Source of the DNA: Flavobacterium sp. Leaf82
Lineage (GTDB): Bacteria > Bacteroidota > Bacteroidia > Flavobacteriales > Flavobacteriaceae
Direction of reading: 5' to 3'
DNA: 64,000 bases
Assembly (NCBI RefSeq): GCF_001422725.1
Contig: NZ_LMMA01000006.1
Span: 62,001 to 126,000, forward strand
The notes below the pieces were generated by a model. The model ran no database searches. It was not told the origin of the DNA and saw only the letters and a list, made by a program, of their open reading frames with translations. The position numbers and the translations under genes were made by a program. Positions 1 through 8,844 of this stretch are shown piece by piece (position 1 is the stretch's first letter; the number at the start of each line of letters is the position of its first letter).

Positions 1-175
1 CTTCAATAGCTTTACTCGTAAATTTTCTTTCGACTAAAGGTGGTCTTTTGGTAATAAAATCTTTTAAGGCGAAATTGAAAGCATCTGAATTCATTCCGAA
101 AACATCGGTTTGAAGTGCCAATAATCCTGCTGAAAAAATCCCTGTGTTTTTTATAAATTTTCTACGTGATTGCAT
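1..175 (-). CDS. GH125 exo-alpha-1,6-mannosidase, N-terminal fragment (cut by window edge)
   Basis: The ATG at 175 opens a frame that stays open to base 1, so only about 58 codons are visible. The N-terminus has a twin-arginine-like start (SRRKFIK) and a hydrophobic stretch (GIFSAGLLAL), as in Tat-exported Bacteroidota enzymes. It is followed by KRPPLVERKFTSKAIEE, which resembles the mature start of GH125 metal-independent alpha-1,6-mannosidases (RPP...R.F.S.A.E). Its start lies 4 nt after the stop of the upstream GH92 gene, so the two are probably co-transcribed. GH125 enzymes usually sit beside GH92 genes in mannan and N-glycan loci. The family call rests on a short N-terminal match plus context. 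Confidence 0.6.
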   Translation of the reverse strand, partial: MQSRRKFIKNTGIFSAGLLALQTDVFGMNSDAFNFALKDFITKRPPLVERKFTSKAIE

Positions 176-179
176 AGTA

Positions 180-2465
180 TTATTTTGAAGTTGAATAAGA
201 ATATGGATATGAACTTGCCGAAGTTCCTCTTTGTAAATTAGGTTTGCTGCTCATGTCAAAGTTTAACTCTCCACCTTTTAACACATCAAAGTGATTGATG
301 AAATTTTTGGTATGAGTTGCATTGTTCCACTTTAAATCCTGAACATATTTATTGGTTTCAGAATTATTTGGAGCATTGATCACTAATTTTTTTCCGTTTT
401 CTAATTCTAGCGTTAGTTTCTTAAATAATGGCGCTCCAAGAACATATTCGTCTGTTCCTGGGCAAACCGGATAGAATCCCATTGCTGAGAAAACATACCA
501 GGCAGAGGTTTGTCCGTTATCTTCATCTCCGCAATATCCGTCCGGAGTTGGTTTGTATAAACGGTTCATGACTTCACGAGACCAATATTGCGTTTTCCAG
601 GGTTCACCAGCATAATTGTACAAATAAATCATATGCTGAATCGGCTGATTTCCGTGTGCATATTGTCCCATATTCATGATTTGCATTTCGCGGATTTCAT
701 GAATAACTGCGCCATAATAACTATCATCAAAAATTGGCGGAGTGGTAAAAACAGCGTCTAATTTTGCCGTGAATTTTTTCTCTCCTCCCATTAAATCAAT
801 CAAACCATGTACGTCATGAAAAACACTCCAGCTGTAATGCCACGCATTTCCTTCGGTAAAAGCATCTCCCCATTTAAACGGATTGAAATCTTTCGGGAAA
901 CTTCCGTCTTTATTTCGACCACTCATTAAACCAATTGACGGATTATAAAGATTCTTATAATTCATCATTCGTTTTTCGTATAAATTAATTTCTTTTTTAG
1001 GGCGATTTAAGGCTTTAGCCAACTTCCAAATCGAGAAATCATCGTAAGCATATTCTAATGTTCTGGCTGCATTTTCATTGATTTTTACATCATAAGGAAC
1101 ATAACCCAAAGTGTTGTAATACTCCACTCCTTTTCTTCCTACAGCTTCTAATGGACCTTCGTTATTGGCGCCATGCAATAAAGCTTCGTACAATTTATTG
1201 ATATCGTATCCTCGTAATCCTTTGATATAAGCATCAGCAACTACAGAAGCGGAATTATTCCCAACCATTACATTTCTAAATCCCGGGCTTGACCATTCCG
1301 GCAAGAAACCGCCTTCTTTATAATCGTTGATCAATCCTTCCTGCATTTCTTTATTGATCGAAGGATAAACTAAATTTAACAAAGGATATAAAGCGCGGAA
1401 AGTATCCCAAAAACCTGTTCCTGCAAACATATAACCCGGTAAAACTTGTCCGTTATACGGACTGTAATGCACGATTTCTCCTTTTGCATTTACTTCATAT
1501 TGCTTTTGCGGAAAACAAGCAGTGCGGTATAAGCAGGAATAAAATGTTTTTAGTTGTTCTTCACTTCCGCCTTCGGCAGATAATTTTCCTAAAACTTTAT
1601 TCCATTCTTGTTTAGATTGTGCTACGGTTTCATTAAAAGAAGCTTTTCCTAATTCATTTTTTAAATTCAACTCAGCTTGCTCTACACTTATAAACGAAGA
1701 TGAAACTTTTACGTTTACGATTTCTCCTTTTTTGGTTTTAAAACCTACAACTGCACCAACATGATTGTCTTTTAATTCTAATTTGTCTTTTTCTAAAACT
1801 TTGTCATGCCAAGTATAATTAATAGCAAATGGTTTATCGAATTGAAGTACAAAATAGTTTTTAAAATTCTCCGGAACACCGCCACTATTACGCGTTGTGT
1901 ATCCTATAATTTTATTTTCTGAAGGAATTATTTTGATGTAAGATCCTTTATCGAAAGCATCGATTACAATAGAAGATTGTTCGTTTTCCGGGAAAGTAAT
2001 CTGAAAATGTGCTGCTCTTTCTGTCGCTGTAATTTCTGTCGTTACATCATAATCTGCCAGATATACGCTGTAATAATACGGTTTTGAAACCTCAGCTTTA
2101 TGGCTGAACCAGCTTCCTCTTTCGTTTTCTTCAAAAGCCAATTTTCCCGTTACCGGCATGATCGAAAATTGTCCGTAATCGTTCATCCACGGCGAAGGCT
2201 GATGTGTTTGTTTGAATCCTCTAATTTTTTCTGCTGTATAAATATACGCCCATCCATCGCCCATTTTCCCCGTTTGAGGTGTCCAGAAATTCATTCCCCA
2301 AGGTCGGCAAATTGCAGGATAGGTATTTCCGTTCGAAAGACTATGCAAAGATTGTGTTCCCATTAAAGGATTTACATATTCTACCGGATCTAAAGTTTTA
2401 ACTTGTGCGTTTCCTGCAAAAAAGCATTGCATTACCCCTAAAAAAATTAAACTCTTTATTTTCAT
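180..2465 (-). CDS. GH92 alpha-mannosidase, likely alpha-1,2 type
   Basis: A 761-residue exported enzyme that removes terminal alpha-mannose with inversion and calcium, probably in the periplasm. Residues 1-20 form a signal peptide. GH92 signatures follow: VNPLMGTQS near 32, EGNAWHYSW near 538 (catalytic-acid region) and GDEDNGQTSAWYVFSAMGF near 645 (catalytic-base region). The pair HE in IHEIREM near 588 corresponds to the His-Glu that marks alpha-1,2-specific members in studied Bacteroides enzymes, so alpha-1,2 activity is inferred. Its length is normal for the family. It lies 129 bp after a second, clearly different GH92 gene and 4 nt before the GH125 start. Confidence 0.92.
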   Translation of the reverse strand: MKIKSLIFLGVMQCFFAGNAQVKTLDPVEYVNPLMGTQSLHSLSNGNTYPAICRPWGMNFWTPQTGKMGDGWAYIYTAEKIRGFKQTHQPSPWMNDYGQFSIMPVTGKLAFEENERGSWFSHKAEVSKPYYYSVYLADYDVTTEITATERAAHFQITFPENEQSSIVIDAFDKGSYIKIIPSENKIIGYTTRNSGGVPENFKNYFVLQFDKPFAINYTWHDKVLEKDKLELKDNHVGAVVGFKTKKGEIVNVKVSSSFISVEQAELNLKNELGKASFNETVAQSKQEWNKVLGKLSAEGGSEEQLKTFYSCLYRTACFPQKQYEVNAKGEIVHYSPYNGQVLPGYMFAGTGFWDTFRALYPLLNLVYPSINKEMQEGLINDYKEGGFLPEWSSPGFRNVMVGNNSASVVADAYIKGLRGYDINKLYEALLHGANNEGPLEAVGRKGVEYYNTLGYVPYDVKINENAARTLEYAYDDFSIWKLAKALNRPKKEINLYEKRMMNYKNLYNPSIGLMSGRNKDGSFPKDFNPFKWGDAFTEGNAWHYSWSVFHDVHGLIDLMGGEKKFTAKLDAVFTTPPIFDDSYYGAVIHEIREMQIMNMGQYAHGNQPIQHMIYLYNYAGEPWKTQYWSREVMNRLYKPTPDGYCGDEDNGQTSAWYVFSAMGFYPVCPGTDEYVLGAPLFKKLTLELENGKKLVINAPNNSETNKYVQDLKWNNATHTKNFINHFDVLKGGELNFDMSSKPNLQRGTSASSYPYSYSTSK

Positions 2466-2594
2466 ATTTTTATTTTTTTGCTTTAAGCTTTAAGCGATAG
2501 GCTTTAAGCTAAAAACCGTGACTTAACTCATATTTCTTTAATCTAAATCTCGTTCGTCTAAGCTTGAAAACTGCGACTGAAAACTGTAAACTTC
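2466..2594. repeat. Intergenic spacer with GCTTTAAGC words
   Basis: The gap between the two GH92 genes holds three close copies of GCTTTAAGC (about 2478-2514). A stretch of the ACTGCGACTGAAAACTG type follows (about 2566-2590). These are the word-like repeats seen in other gaps of this window. No gene, promoter match or strong terminator is visible. Confidence 0.4.
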
Positions 2595-4859
2595 CTAAAG
2601 CGGTCTATCTTCTTTTTTTACTCCAAAAGTTGTCGATGGTTTACTTCCCATAAATAATTTTAATTCTCCTCCTTTTACAATCATATCGTGTGTGATGTAT
2701 GATTTTGTATAAGGTTTTCCTTTATATTCTACTTTCTGGATGTAGATATTTGTTTTGCTATTATCAATTGCGTTTACTGTAAACGAAATTCCTTCTTTAT
2801 GATGAATTGTCGCTGAATTTACTAACGGACTTCCTAAAACATAAATTCCGTTTGCGGGATTAACCGAATAAAATCCCATTGAAGATAAAATATACCAAGC
2901 CGACATTTGCCCTAAATCCTCGTTTCCGCATAATCCGTCCGGTTTTGTCGAGTAAAATTTATCATCGATTTCACGGATTAGTTTTGCCGTTTTCCAAGGT
3001 TGTCCTGCATAAGCGTACAAATACGGAATATGGTGATTTGGTTCATTTCCTTGTGCATATTGACCAATTAATCCGCTAATGTCCGGTGAAATTTCTTCGC
3101 CTTCTACTTTATCTGTGATTAAGAAAAGAGAATCTAATTTGGCTAAAAATTTATCTTCGCTTCCAAACAATTCAATTAATCCATAAGGATCCTGAGGAAC
3201 CAACCAGGTATATTGCCACGCATTTCCCTCGACATAATCGTCTTTACGGTGCGCTGATGAAAGCGGGTTAAATGGTGTTCTCCAATTTCCATCAGTTAAT
3301 TTTCCACGCATGAATGTGGTTTCTTTATCGAAATAAAGCTTGTACAAATTGGCTCTTTTGGTGAAATAATTATAATCATCTGTTTTACCTAAAGATTTTG
3401 CCATTTGTGCTACACAATAATCATCAATCGCATATTCTAATGCATTACCAACAGATTCTAACATTTTATCAGCAGGAATATATTCTAGTTTTTGAACATA
3501 ATCCATTCCGTCACGCGTTTGCATAGCTGTTTTTTTGATCGCTTCGTATGCCAATGCGGTATCGTAATCTCTATAACCTTTCATGTAAGCATCTACAATC
3601 ACGGCAATCGAGTGATTTCCGTTCATCGTATTGGTTTCATTGCCCATTAAATGCCAAACCGGTAATCGACCTTGTTGTTCGTAGATTGCCAAAAACGACT
3701 TAACGATATCGTTGATTTTATCCTGTTGCGTAATCGTGTATAAAGGATGCAAACCACGGTAAGTATCCCAAAGTGAGAAAGTGGTGTAATTTGTAAAATT
3801 TGCTTTTTCGTAAACTTTTTTGTCTGTTCCTCTATAATCTCCGTTTACATCATTGAAAATCGAAGGTGCAAACATGGTATGATACAAAGCAGTATAAAAA
3901 ACTTTCATCGTTTTGTCATCTCCTTTGATCTGAATTTTATTTAATTCTTTGTTCCATTTTGAAGTTGCTTCTTTTGCTACAGCATTAAAATCCCAACCCG
4001 GAATCTCGGCTTTAATATTCGCGGAAGCGTTTTCATAACTTACCGGAGAAATCCCAACTTTTACTAAAACTTGTTTGTTTTTTAATGTCTTGAAATCCAA
4101 AACGGCTTTCATTTTTAAACCTTCTCCTTCATTTCCTTTTACAGCAGTTTTATCATCATATAAAGTTATATTTGAAATTGGTTCAGAGAATTCAATCGTA
4201 AAGAAAATACGTTGATCAGCCGCCCAACCCGCAGAATATCTGTATCCAACAAGCGTCGTTTCATTGATTTTTTTTATGAACGTTTTTACTGGTTTATCCC
4301 AACCAATTCCGTCTGCAAGATCAAGTAAAACGTGATTGTCTGTAGTAGTATTAAAAGTATATTTATGAAAACCGACTCTTTCGCTGGCAGTTAACTCGGC
4401 TTTGATTTTATATTTATCCAATAAAACGCTGTAATACCCAGCTTTGCTTACTTCGTTTTTATGAGAGAAATAAGAACCATAACCGGTTGCCATATCTTCT
4501 TTTGTTCCTTTGGTAAGCGGTACTTTTCCTGAAACAGGAAGTAATAAAATATCGTTTAAATCTCCAATTCCTGTTCCGCTTAAATGCGTGTGCGTGAATC
4601 CTAAAATGGTATTACTGGCGTAGTTGTATCCGCTGCACCAATCCCAGCCTTCAAAAACATTTACGGGTCCTAATTGTACGGCTCCAAAAGGAACATTTGC
4701 GCCCACAAATACGTGTCCGTGTCCTGCAGATCCAATAAATGGATCTACATATTGTGTATAATCTGTACCAGTTTGTTTTAATTTCTTTTCCTGCGAAATT
4801 ACCGCCAAACTACTTAGCATAATTATAGCGAAAACAATGTTTTTGAATTTTGTAACCAT
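2595..4859 (-). CDS. GH92 alpha-mannosidase, second type
   Basis: A 754-residue exported enzyme with a signal peptide over residues 1-22. GH92 marks are YVDPFIGSAGHGHVFVGA near 40, EGNAWQYTW near 545 and GNEDLGQMSAWYILSSMGF near 646. The segment that carries the HE pair in the other GH92 protein here reads SPDISGLIGQYAQGNEPNHH. Its +1 subsite therefore differs, and it probably cuts another linkage such as alpha-1,3. This is inferred from family patterns, not proven. It follows the GH2 gene by 149 bp, a gap containing a 26-bp palindromic repeat. Together with GH125 and GH2 it would allow stepwise removal of mannose branches. Confidence 0.92.
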   Translation of the reverse strand: MVTKFKNIVFAIIMLSSLAVISQEKKLKQTGTDYTQYVDPFIGSAGHGHVFVGANVPFGAVQLGPVNVFEGWDWCSGYNYASNTILGFTHTHLSGTGIGDLNDILLLPVSGKVPLTKGTKEDMATGYGSYFSHKNEVSKAGYYSVLLDKYKIKAELTASERVGFHKYTFNTTTDNHVLLDLADGIGWDKPVKTFIKKINETTLVGYRYSAGWAADQRIFFTIEFSEPISNITLYDDKTAVKGNEGEGLKMKAVLDFKTLKNKQVLVKVGISPVSYENASANIKAEIPGWDFNAVAKEATSKWNKELNKIQIKGDDKTMKVFYTALYHTMFAPSIFNDVNGDYRGTDKKVYEKANFTNYTTFSLWDTYRGLHPLYTITQQDKINDIVKSFLAIYEQQGRLPVWHLMGNETNTMNGNHSIAVIVDAYMKGYRDYDTALAYEAIKKTAMQTRDGMDYVQKLEYIPADKMLESVGNALEYAIDDYCVAQMAKSLGKTDDYNYFTKRANLYKLYFDKETTFMRGKLTDGNWRTPFNPLSSAHRKDDYVEGNAWQYTWLVPQDPYGLIELFGSEDKFLAKLDSLFLITDKVEGEEISPDISGLIGQYAQGNEPNHHIPYLYAYAGQPWKTAKLIREIDDKFYSTKPDGLCGNEDLGQMSAWYILSSMGFYSVNPANGIYVLGSPLVNSATIHHKEGISFTVNAIDNSKTNIYIQKVEYKGKPYTKSYITHDMIVKGGELKLFMGSKPSTTFGVKKEDRPL

Positions 4860-4894
4860 TTTACTTATTTTTTATTTGACTTGTGTAGATGTTG

Positions 4895-4937
4895 CCCACG
4901 GATGACACGGGTTAAACAGATTTACACGGATATTTTT
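4895..4937. repeat. Dispersed CACGGAT word repeat
   Basis: The stretch carries CCACGGATGACACGGG and then TTTACACGGATATTTTTT. The same vocabulary recurs at about 14800-14840, 22366-22411 and 44987-45030, always between genes. It appears to be a degenerate dispersed intergenic repeat with no coding content. Confidence 0.4.
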
Positions 4938-4966
4938 TAAACGTTGAACATTGCAAAGCCCGCAAA

Positions 4967-4992
4967 GTAGACGCACTGCTGTGCGTCTCTAC
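4967..4992. repeat. 26-bp palindromic repeat, copy 1
   Basis: GTAGACGCACTGCT followed by GTGCGTCTCTAC forms a hairpin with 8-bp arms (AGACGCAC/GTGCGTCT). An identical 26-bp copy sits at 46603-46628, 42 kb away. This points to a REP-like dispersed element rather than a gene-specific terminator. Confidence 0.65.
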
Positions 4993-5008
4993 AGAAAACC
5001 TTAGAACC

Positions 5009-6997
5009 TTAATACCTTGCTAAAACCTCATACAAAGAGTACACTTTTAAAACCGGTTTTTCAATTTTTCCTTCAAATGTGATTATTTTTTCTTCTCCGG
5101 GTTTTAAATCGAAATAATTATCGGTCCATTTTCCGGTATATCCTTTTATGGAAACGTTTACATATTTGGCAAATTTTGATGCTTTTAAAACTAATTTATT
5201 TCCCTTTACTTCCCAAGTAATTTTTGGATCTTCGAGTGTTAAATTTATTGGGCGCGTCAAATCTATTTCAGGCATTTTATCATCCCGATATGCTTCTTTC
5301 ATTGCATACCACGCTGCTTTGGGCTGGCGGTCATAATAATCGGTTACGCTCCAGCTTGCTACCGGCCAGCAATCGTTAAGCTGCCAAACCAGAGTTCCCA
5401 TATTATAAGGTGCTTTTGAGCGGTGGATTCCTATAATATTTTTAAGCGAATAATATTGCAAACATTGTGTGAGGTAACTATAATCCTCGACATTCATTTT
5501 CTTTATTTTGGTCGAATCAATAAAGTAACGATTCAAATACGAATCTAATTTCAGGAATCCTTTTCCGGCTTTTTGATGTGCCTGCAAAATATCCGAATAT
5601 AAATAGCGGTCTTCCGGCAATGTAAATTTTTCTATTGACGAATAAGTTGGCATTGCCTGCATTCCGTATTCGCTCACAAAACGTCCTGTTTTTTTCTGTA
5701 CGGCTTCTACATCTTCTAATCCCCACCAGGTTCCCCAATAATGGCTGTCACCTTCTGTAATACTGGCTTTTCTGGACCAATGAAATAATGGCGACGAACT
5801 AATATACGGTCGTTTTGTATCGACTTCTTTTACCCATTTTGGGATACTGTCCTGAAACAATCGAACATAGTCTTTCCATAATCTGGTGGAATCCTGCTTA
5901 GACATTTTCATGCTTTTTTGCCATCCCCAATCTTTAAAGGCTTCATCGATTTCATTATTTCCGCACCATAAAACAATACTTTTATGATGGCGTAAACGTT
6001 TTACCTGATACTGAACTTCTTTTTTTACATTATCAAAAAAGGCATCATCTCCGGGAACCATTGTTCCGGCAAACATAAAATCCTGCCAGACGTAGATTCC
6101 ATTTTTATCGCATAAATCATAGAAATAATCGTCTTCATAAATTCCGCCACCCCAAACACGAAGCATATTCATATTGGCATCTTTCGCCATTCCAACTACT
6201 TTTTCGTATTCTTTTTTGGTTACTCTGGATAAAAAAGCATCTGACGGAATATAATTAGCGCCTTTCATATAAACCGGTTTTCCATCAATCTTAAAATAAA
6301 ATGATTTCCCCAGACTATCCGGTTGTTGTACTAATTCTATCTTTCGATCTAAAACATATGGTTTCTCCGGAGTTTTTTCGTCGTAAGCTTCTAATCTTGG
6401 TGTTTTCCAGATTCCGCAAGTGGTGAATTTTGGTCCCCAATCCCATCCAAAATGATATTGCGCTTTACGCACATAAGCACGCGGGTTATCCGGAATCACA
6501 AATGGAAAATCTTTTTTAGCAAGGGAATCAACTACATTTTGTGCGGATTTAAAAACAATTACTAAATCATTATTTCCGGATTTAATGAGTTTTTTAACAT
6601 CTACCCGCCATTGACGGAACATGTTATCCGCTTTCAAAACCAATTGATTGTTGAGGTAAACGGTTGCGTAAGTATCTAATCCGTCAAAAACCAACTCGGC
6701 ATTTTTCTTTTTTAATGTTGCTGCACTAATCTGAAATGTGGTTTTATATTCCCAATCTTTCTTTTCGATCCAGGCAACTTTTTTTTCATTGTCTCTGTAA
6801 AATGGATCCGGAATGACTTTATTATTCAATAAATCAGTGTGGATTTCTCCCGGCACGGTTGCAGGAAACCATTTATCAGTTTTTATTTCTCGATATTGCC
6901 AATCTTCTTTTATATCAATACTTTGAGCATTGATTACAAATGAGAAATTCGCAATACAAAGAGATATTACCCAATAAAAGTTTTTTATATATTTCAT
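5009..6997 (-). CDS. GH2 beta-mannosidase lacking the Ig-like domain after the sugar-binding domain
   Basis: A 662-residue exported protein (signal peptide 1-25) related to GH2 beta-mannosidases, which cleave terminal beta-mannose such as the Man-beta-1,4-GlcNAc core of N-glycans. The N-terminal jelly-roll domain (about 30-205) ends at GIWKTPRLEAYD. The TIM barrel starts soon after, with SFYFKIDGKPVYMKGANYIP. The acid/base Glu is in WCGNNEIDEA (about 350) and the nucleophile Glu in FVSEYGMQ (about 442). Typical family members have 820-880 residues. Roughly 150 residues, the Ig-like domain between the two, are missing, and the frame is intact across the junction. Activity is likely but unproven. 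The gene lies 318 bp after susD. Confidence 0.85.
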   Translation of the reverse strand: MKYIKNFYWVISLCIANFSFVINAQSIDIKEDWQYREIKTDKWFPATVPGEIHTDLLNNKVIPDPFYRDNEKKVAWIEKKDWEYKTTFQISAATLKKKNAELVFDGLDTYATVYLNNQLVLKADNMFRQWRVDVKKLIKSGNNDLVIVFKSAQNVVDSLAKKDFPFVIPDNPRAYVRKAQYHFGWDWGPKFTTCGIWKTPRLEAYDEKTPEKPYVLDRKIELVQQPDSLGKSFYFKIDGKPVYMKGANYIPSDAFLSRVTKKEYEKVVGMAKDANMNMLRVWGGGIYEDDYFYDLCDKNGIYVWQDFMFAGTMVPGDDAFFDNVKKEVQYQVKRLRHHKSIVLWCGNNEIDEAFKDWGWQKSMKMSKQDSTRLWKDYVRLFQDSIPKWVKEVDTKRPYISSSPLFHWSRKASITEGDSHYWGTWWGLEDVEAVQKKTGRFVSEYGMQAMPTYSSIEKFTLPEDRYLYSDILQAHQKAGKGFLKLDSYLNRYFIDSTKIKKMNVEDYSYLTQCLQYYSLKNIIGIHRSKAPYNMGTLVWQLNDCWPVASWSVTDYYDRQPKAAWYAMKEAYRDDKMPEIDLTRPINLTLEDPKITWEVKGNKLVLKASKFAKYVNVSIKGYTGKWTDNYFDLKPGEEKIITFEGKIEKPVLKVYSLYEVLARY

Positions 6998-7315
6998 TTT
7001 TTATTTTTTTACTGCAAGTGATATAACACGTATTTGGAAGGATTTCTTTTCTGAAAATCTTTTAATATAAATTTACCGCAAAGTGCGCAATGATTTTTCT
7101 TTTGAATGCGAGATTTAACCGCAAAGTGCACAAAGTTTTTCTTTAGCTTTTGAACATAAACGGTTGGCATAAGTTCGCAAAGCTTTGTCTCCCTAATCTT
7201 TACTCTTTCTTCTTTACTCTTTTCTTCTTTACTCTTAGAAACTCTGAATCTTTAAAAAATAAGCCGGGCGGTACAGGTATTCCCTCCCGACTTATTTTAA
7301 CTAACCTAACCAAAT
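6998..7315. repeat. Gap between susD and the GH2 gene: GCAAAG word repeats and terminator
   Basis: The 318-bp gap holds two degenerate CCGCAAAGTGCNCAA words (about 7075-7135) and a third copy (TTCGCAAAGCTTTG, about 7172-7185). A CTTTACTCTT pyrimidine run (7199-7235) and the terminator hairpin described separately follow. No minus-strand -7 motif was seen before the GH2 gene, so its expression may rely on read-through from susCD. Confidence 0.4.
7257..7297 (-). terminator. Hairpin terminator after susD
   Basis: AAATAAGCCGGGCGG pairs with CCCTCCCGACTTATTT with few mismatches, 19 bp downstream of the susD stop. Leaky termination here could set the ratio between transporter and enzyme genes. Confidence 0.6.
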
Positions 7316-8833
7316 TTATTGTTTATCCCACCAGATTCTGGTTGTCATTCTGTCTAATCCCTGACGGCTTATTGCTTGCTGATAGTTATCTGCATTTGTT
7401 AAAAGCTCTGACTGATCGTAGATTAATCTTCTCGGAATTGTTCCGTTTGTTTCTCCCGTAGGATCATTTATAGGAACTAAAACCGGATATCCTGTTCTTC
7501 TGTATTCTGAAAAAGCTTCAAAACCATTAAACAACAATACAATCCATTTTTGAGTGATAATCTGTTCGATTTTTTGAGCCTCAGTTCCAGCAATTTTAAA
7601 AGGATGAGCTGTCATATAAGTAGTGTATTCAGCAGGTGTAACCGCCGGTACTTTATCTCCAAAAATAGTTAATACTTCCATCGCTGCTTTTACTCCGTTA
7701 TCATAGTATTGTTGTGCACTTCCGCCAACGTTCCAGCCTTTTACAGCTGCTTCTGCCAATATGTATTGAACTTCAGCATATGACATAATTAATGTTGGTG
7801 CATCTAAACGTAATACTGTAGAAGTATTTGGGTCTGAGAAAACTTTTTTATCTCCACCCGGAAAATCTTTAGCATCATTAGCAAGACCTTGTTGGTTTGC
7901 CGGATTGTTATCTCCTGTTGCTTCTAATTTAGCATAGATTCTTAAACGAGGATCATTATTGTTTTTTAACTGATCGATAAATGTTTTACTGAATTTTATG
8001 TTTGATTCTCCTCCGTTCAAATCATTTGTAACCCACGCAGAAGTAATAGGATTAGTCCTAACTCCTTGTGGACCTGAATCATGTTTTAAAACAAGACTGT
8101 CATCATTTGAAGCAAAAACACCTTTTGAAACTGCTTTTTCTACATATTCTTTAGCTTTAGCCGGATTTACTTTAGACAAACGCATAGCTACTCTAAGCAT
8201 TACTGAATTTGCCAATTTTTTCCATTTGGCAACATCACTCTGGTAATATAAATCTGCTGCACCAACAAAACCTTTATTGGCATCTAATGCTGTTCCGGCT
8301 TCGTCTAGTTCTTTTAAAAGGTCATTATAAATAGCTTCCTGAGTGTCATATTTTGGAGTAAAAATATTTCCATTATATCCTTTTCCTGCTTCAAAATAAG
8401 GAACTTCTCCATAAGTATCTGTTAGTTTTTGAAACATTAAAACTTTCATGATTCTTAAAGCCTGAATTGCATTTGAATTTTCATCAGTGTTTGGCAAAAC
8501 CGACATTAATTGATAAATCTGATTCAATCCTTTTCCATAAGATTCTCCAAAAAGGGCAGCTGAATATTCAGAAGAATAGGTGTATTTTGAACCCGCTCCT
8601 CCTGGTGAAGAAAATTGCTGTACGATTTGTGCGGCATAAATATTATTTCCTCTTGTATTCGAAAAATCCTGACCGTCAACATAAATCTCAGCTAATGTAA
8701 ACATCGATTTTACTGCAGGTTCTGTTAAGGCATTTGGATTCGTATTCATTTCTTCGAATCCTTTATCGCATGATGCTAATGTCATTGCACTAACAATTGC
8801 GACACAAAATATTTTAATATATCTATTTTTCAT
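7316..8833 (-). CDS. SusD/RagB-family surface glycan-binding lipoprotein
   Basis: A 505-residue lipoprotein of the SusD-like type 2 family, the outer-leaflet lid of a SusCD glycan importer. A lipobox (LASC, lipidated Cys at 22) is followed by DKGFEEMNTNPNAL, a very typical start for this subfamily. Four TPR-like helical repeats make up the core, for example AQYYDNGVKAAMEVL. The gene begins 11 nt after the susC stop, as expected for an obligate pair. The substrate cannot be read from the sequence. The flanking GH92, GH125 and GH2 genes suggest a mannose-rich glycan. Confidence 0.93.
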   Translation of the reverse strand: MKNRYIKIFCVAIVSAMTLASCDKGFEEMNTNPNALTEPAVKSMFTLAEIYVDGQDFSNTRGNNIYAAQIVQQFSSPGGAGSKYTYSSEYSAALFGESYGKGLNQIYQLMSVLPNTDENSNAIQALRIMKVLMFQKLTDTYGEVPYFEAGKGYNGNIFTPKYDTQEAIYNDLLKELDEAGTALDANKGFVGAADLYYQSDVAKWKKLANSVMLRVAMRLSKVNPAKAKEYVEKAVSKGVFASNDDSLVLKHDSGPQGVRTNPITSAWVTNDLNGGESNIKFSKTFIDQLKNNNDPRLRIYAKLEATGDNNPANQQGLANDAKDFPGGDKKVFSDPNTSTVLRLDAPTLIMSYAEVQYILAEAAVKGWNVGGSAQQYYDNGVKAAMEVLTIFGDKVPAVTPAEYTTYMTAHPFKIAGTEAQKIEQIITQKWIVLLFNGFEAFSEYRRTGYPVLVPINDPTGETNGTIPRRLIYDQSELLTNADNYQQAISRQGLDRMTTRIWWDKQ

Positions 8834-8844
8834 CTTTTTTATTA

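Noticed and set aside
5517..5738. Possible second piece of a frameshifted GH2 gene
   Set aside because: The main frame keeps the nucleophile motif FVSEYGMQ through this stretch, so the other frame is only a shadow. The missing domain lies elsewhere.
7150..7461. 103-residue plus-strand frame across the susD end
   Set aside because: It crosses the susD terminator and the antisense of the conserved SusD C-terminus; no protein-like pattern.
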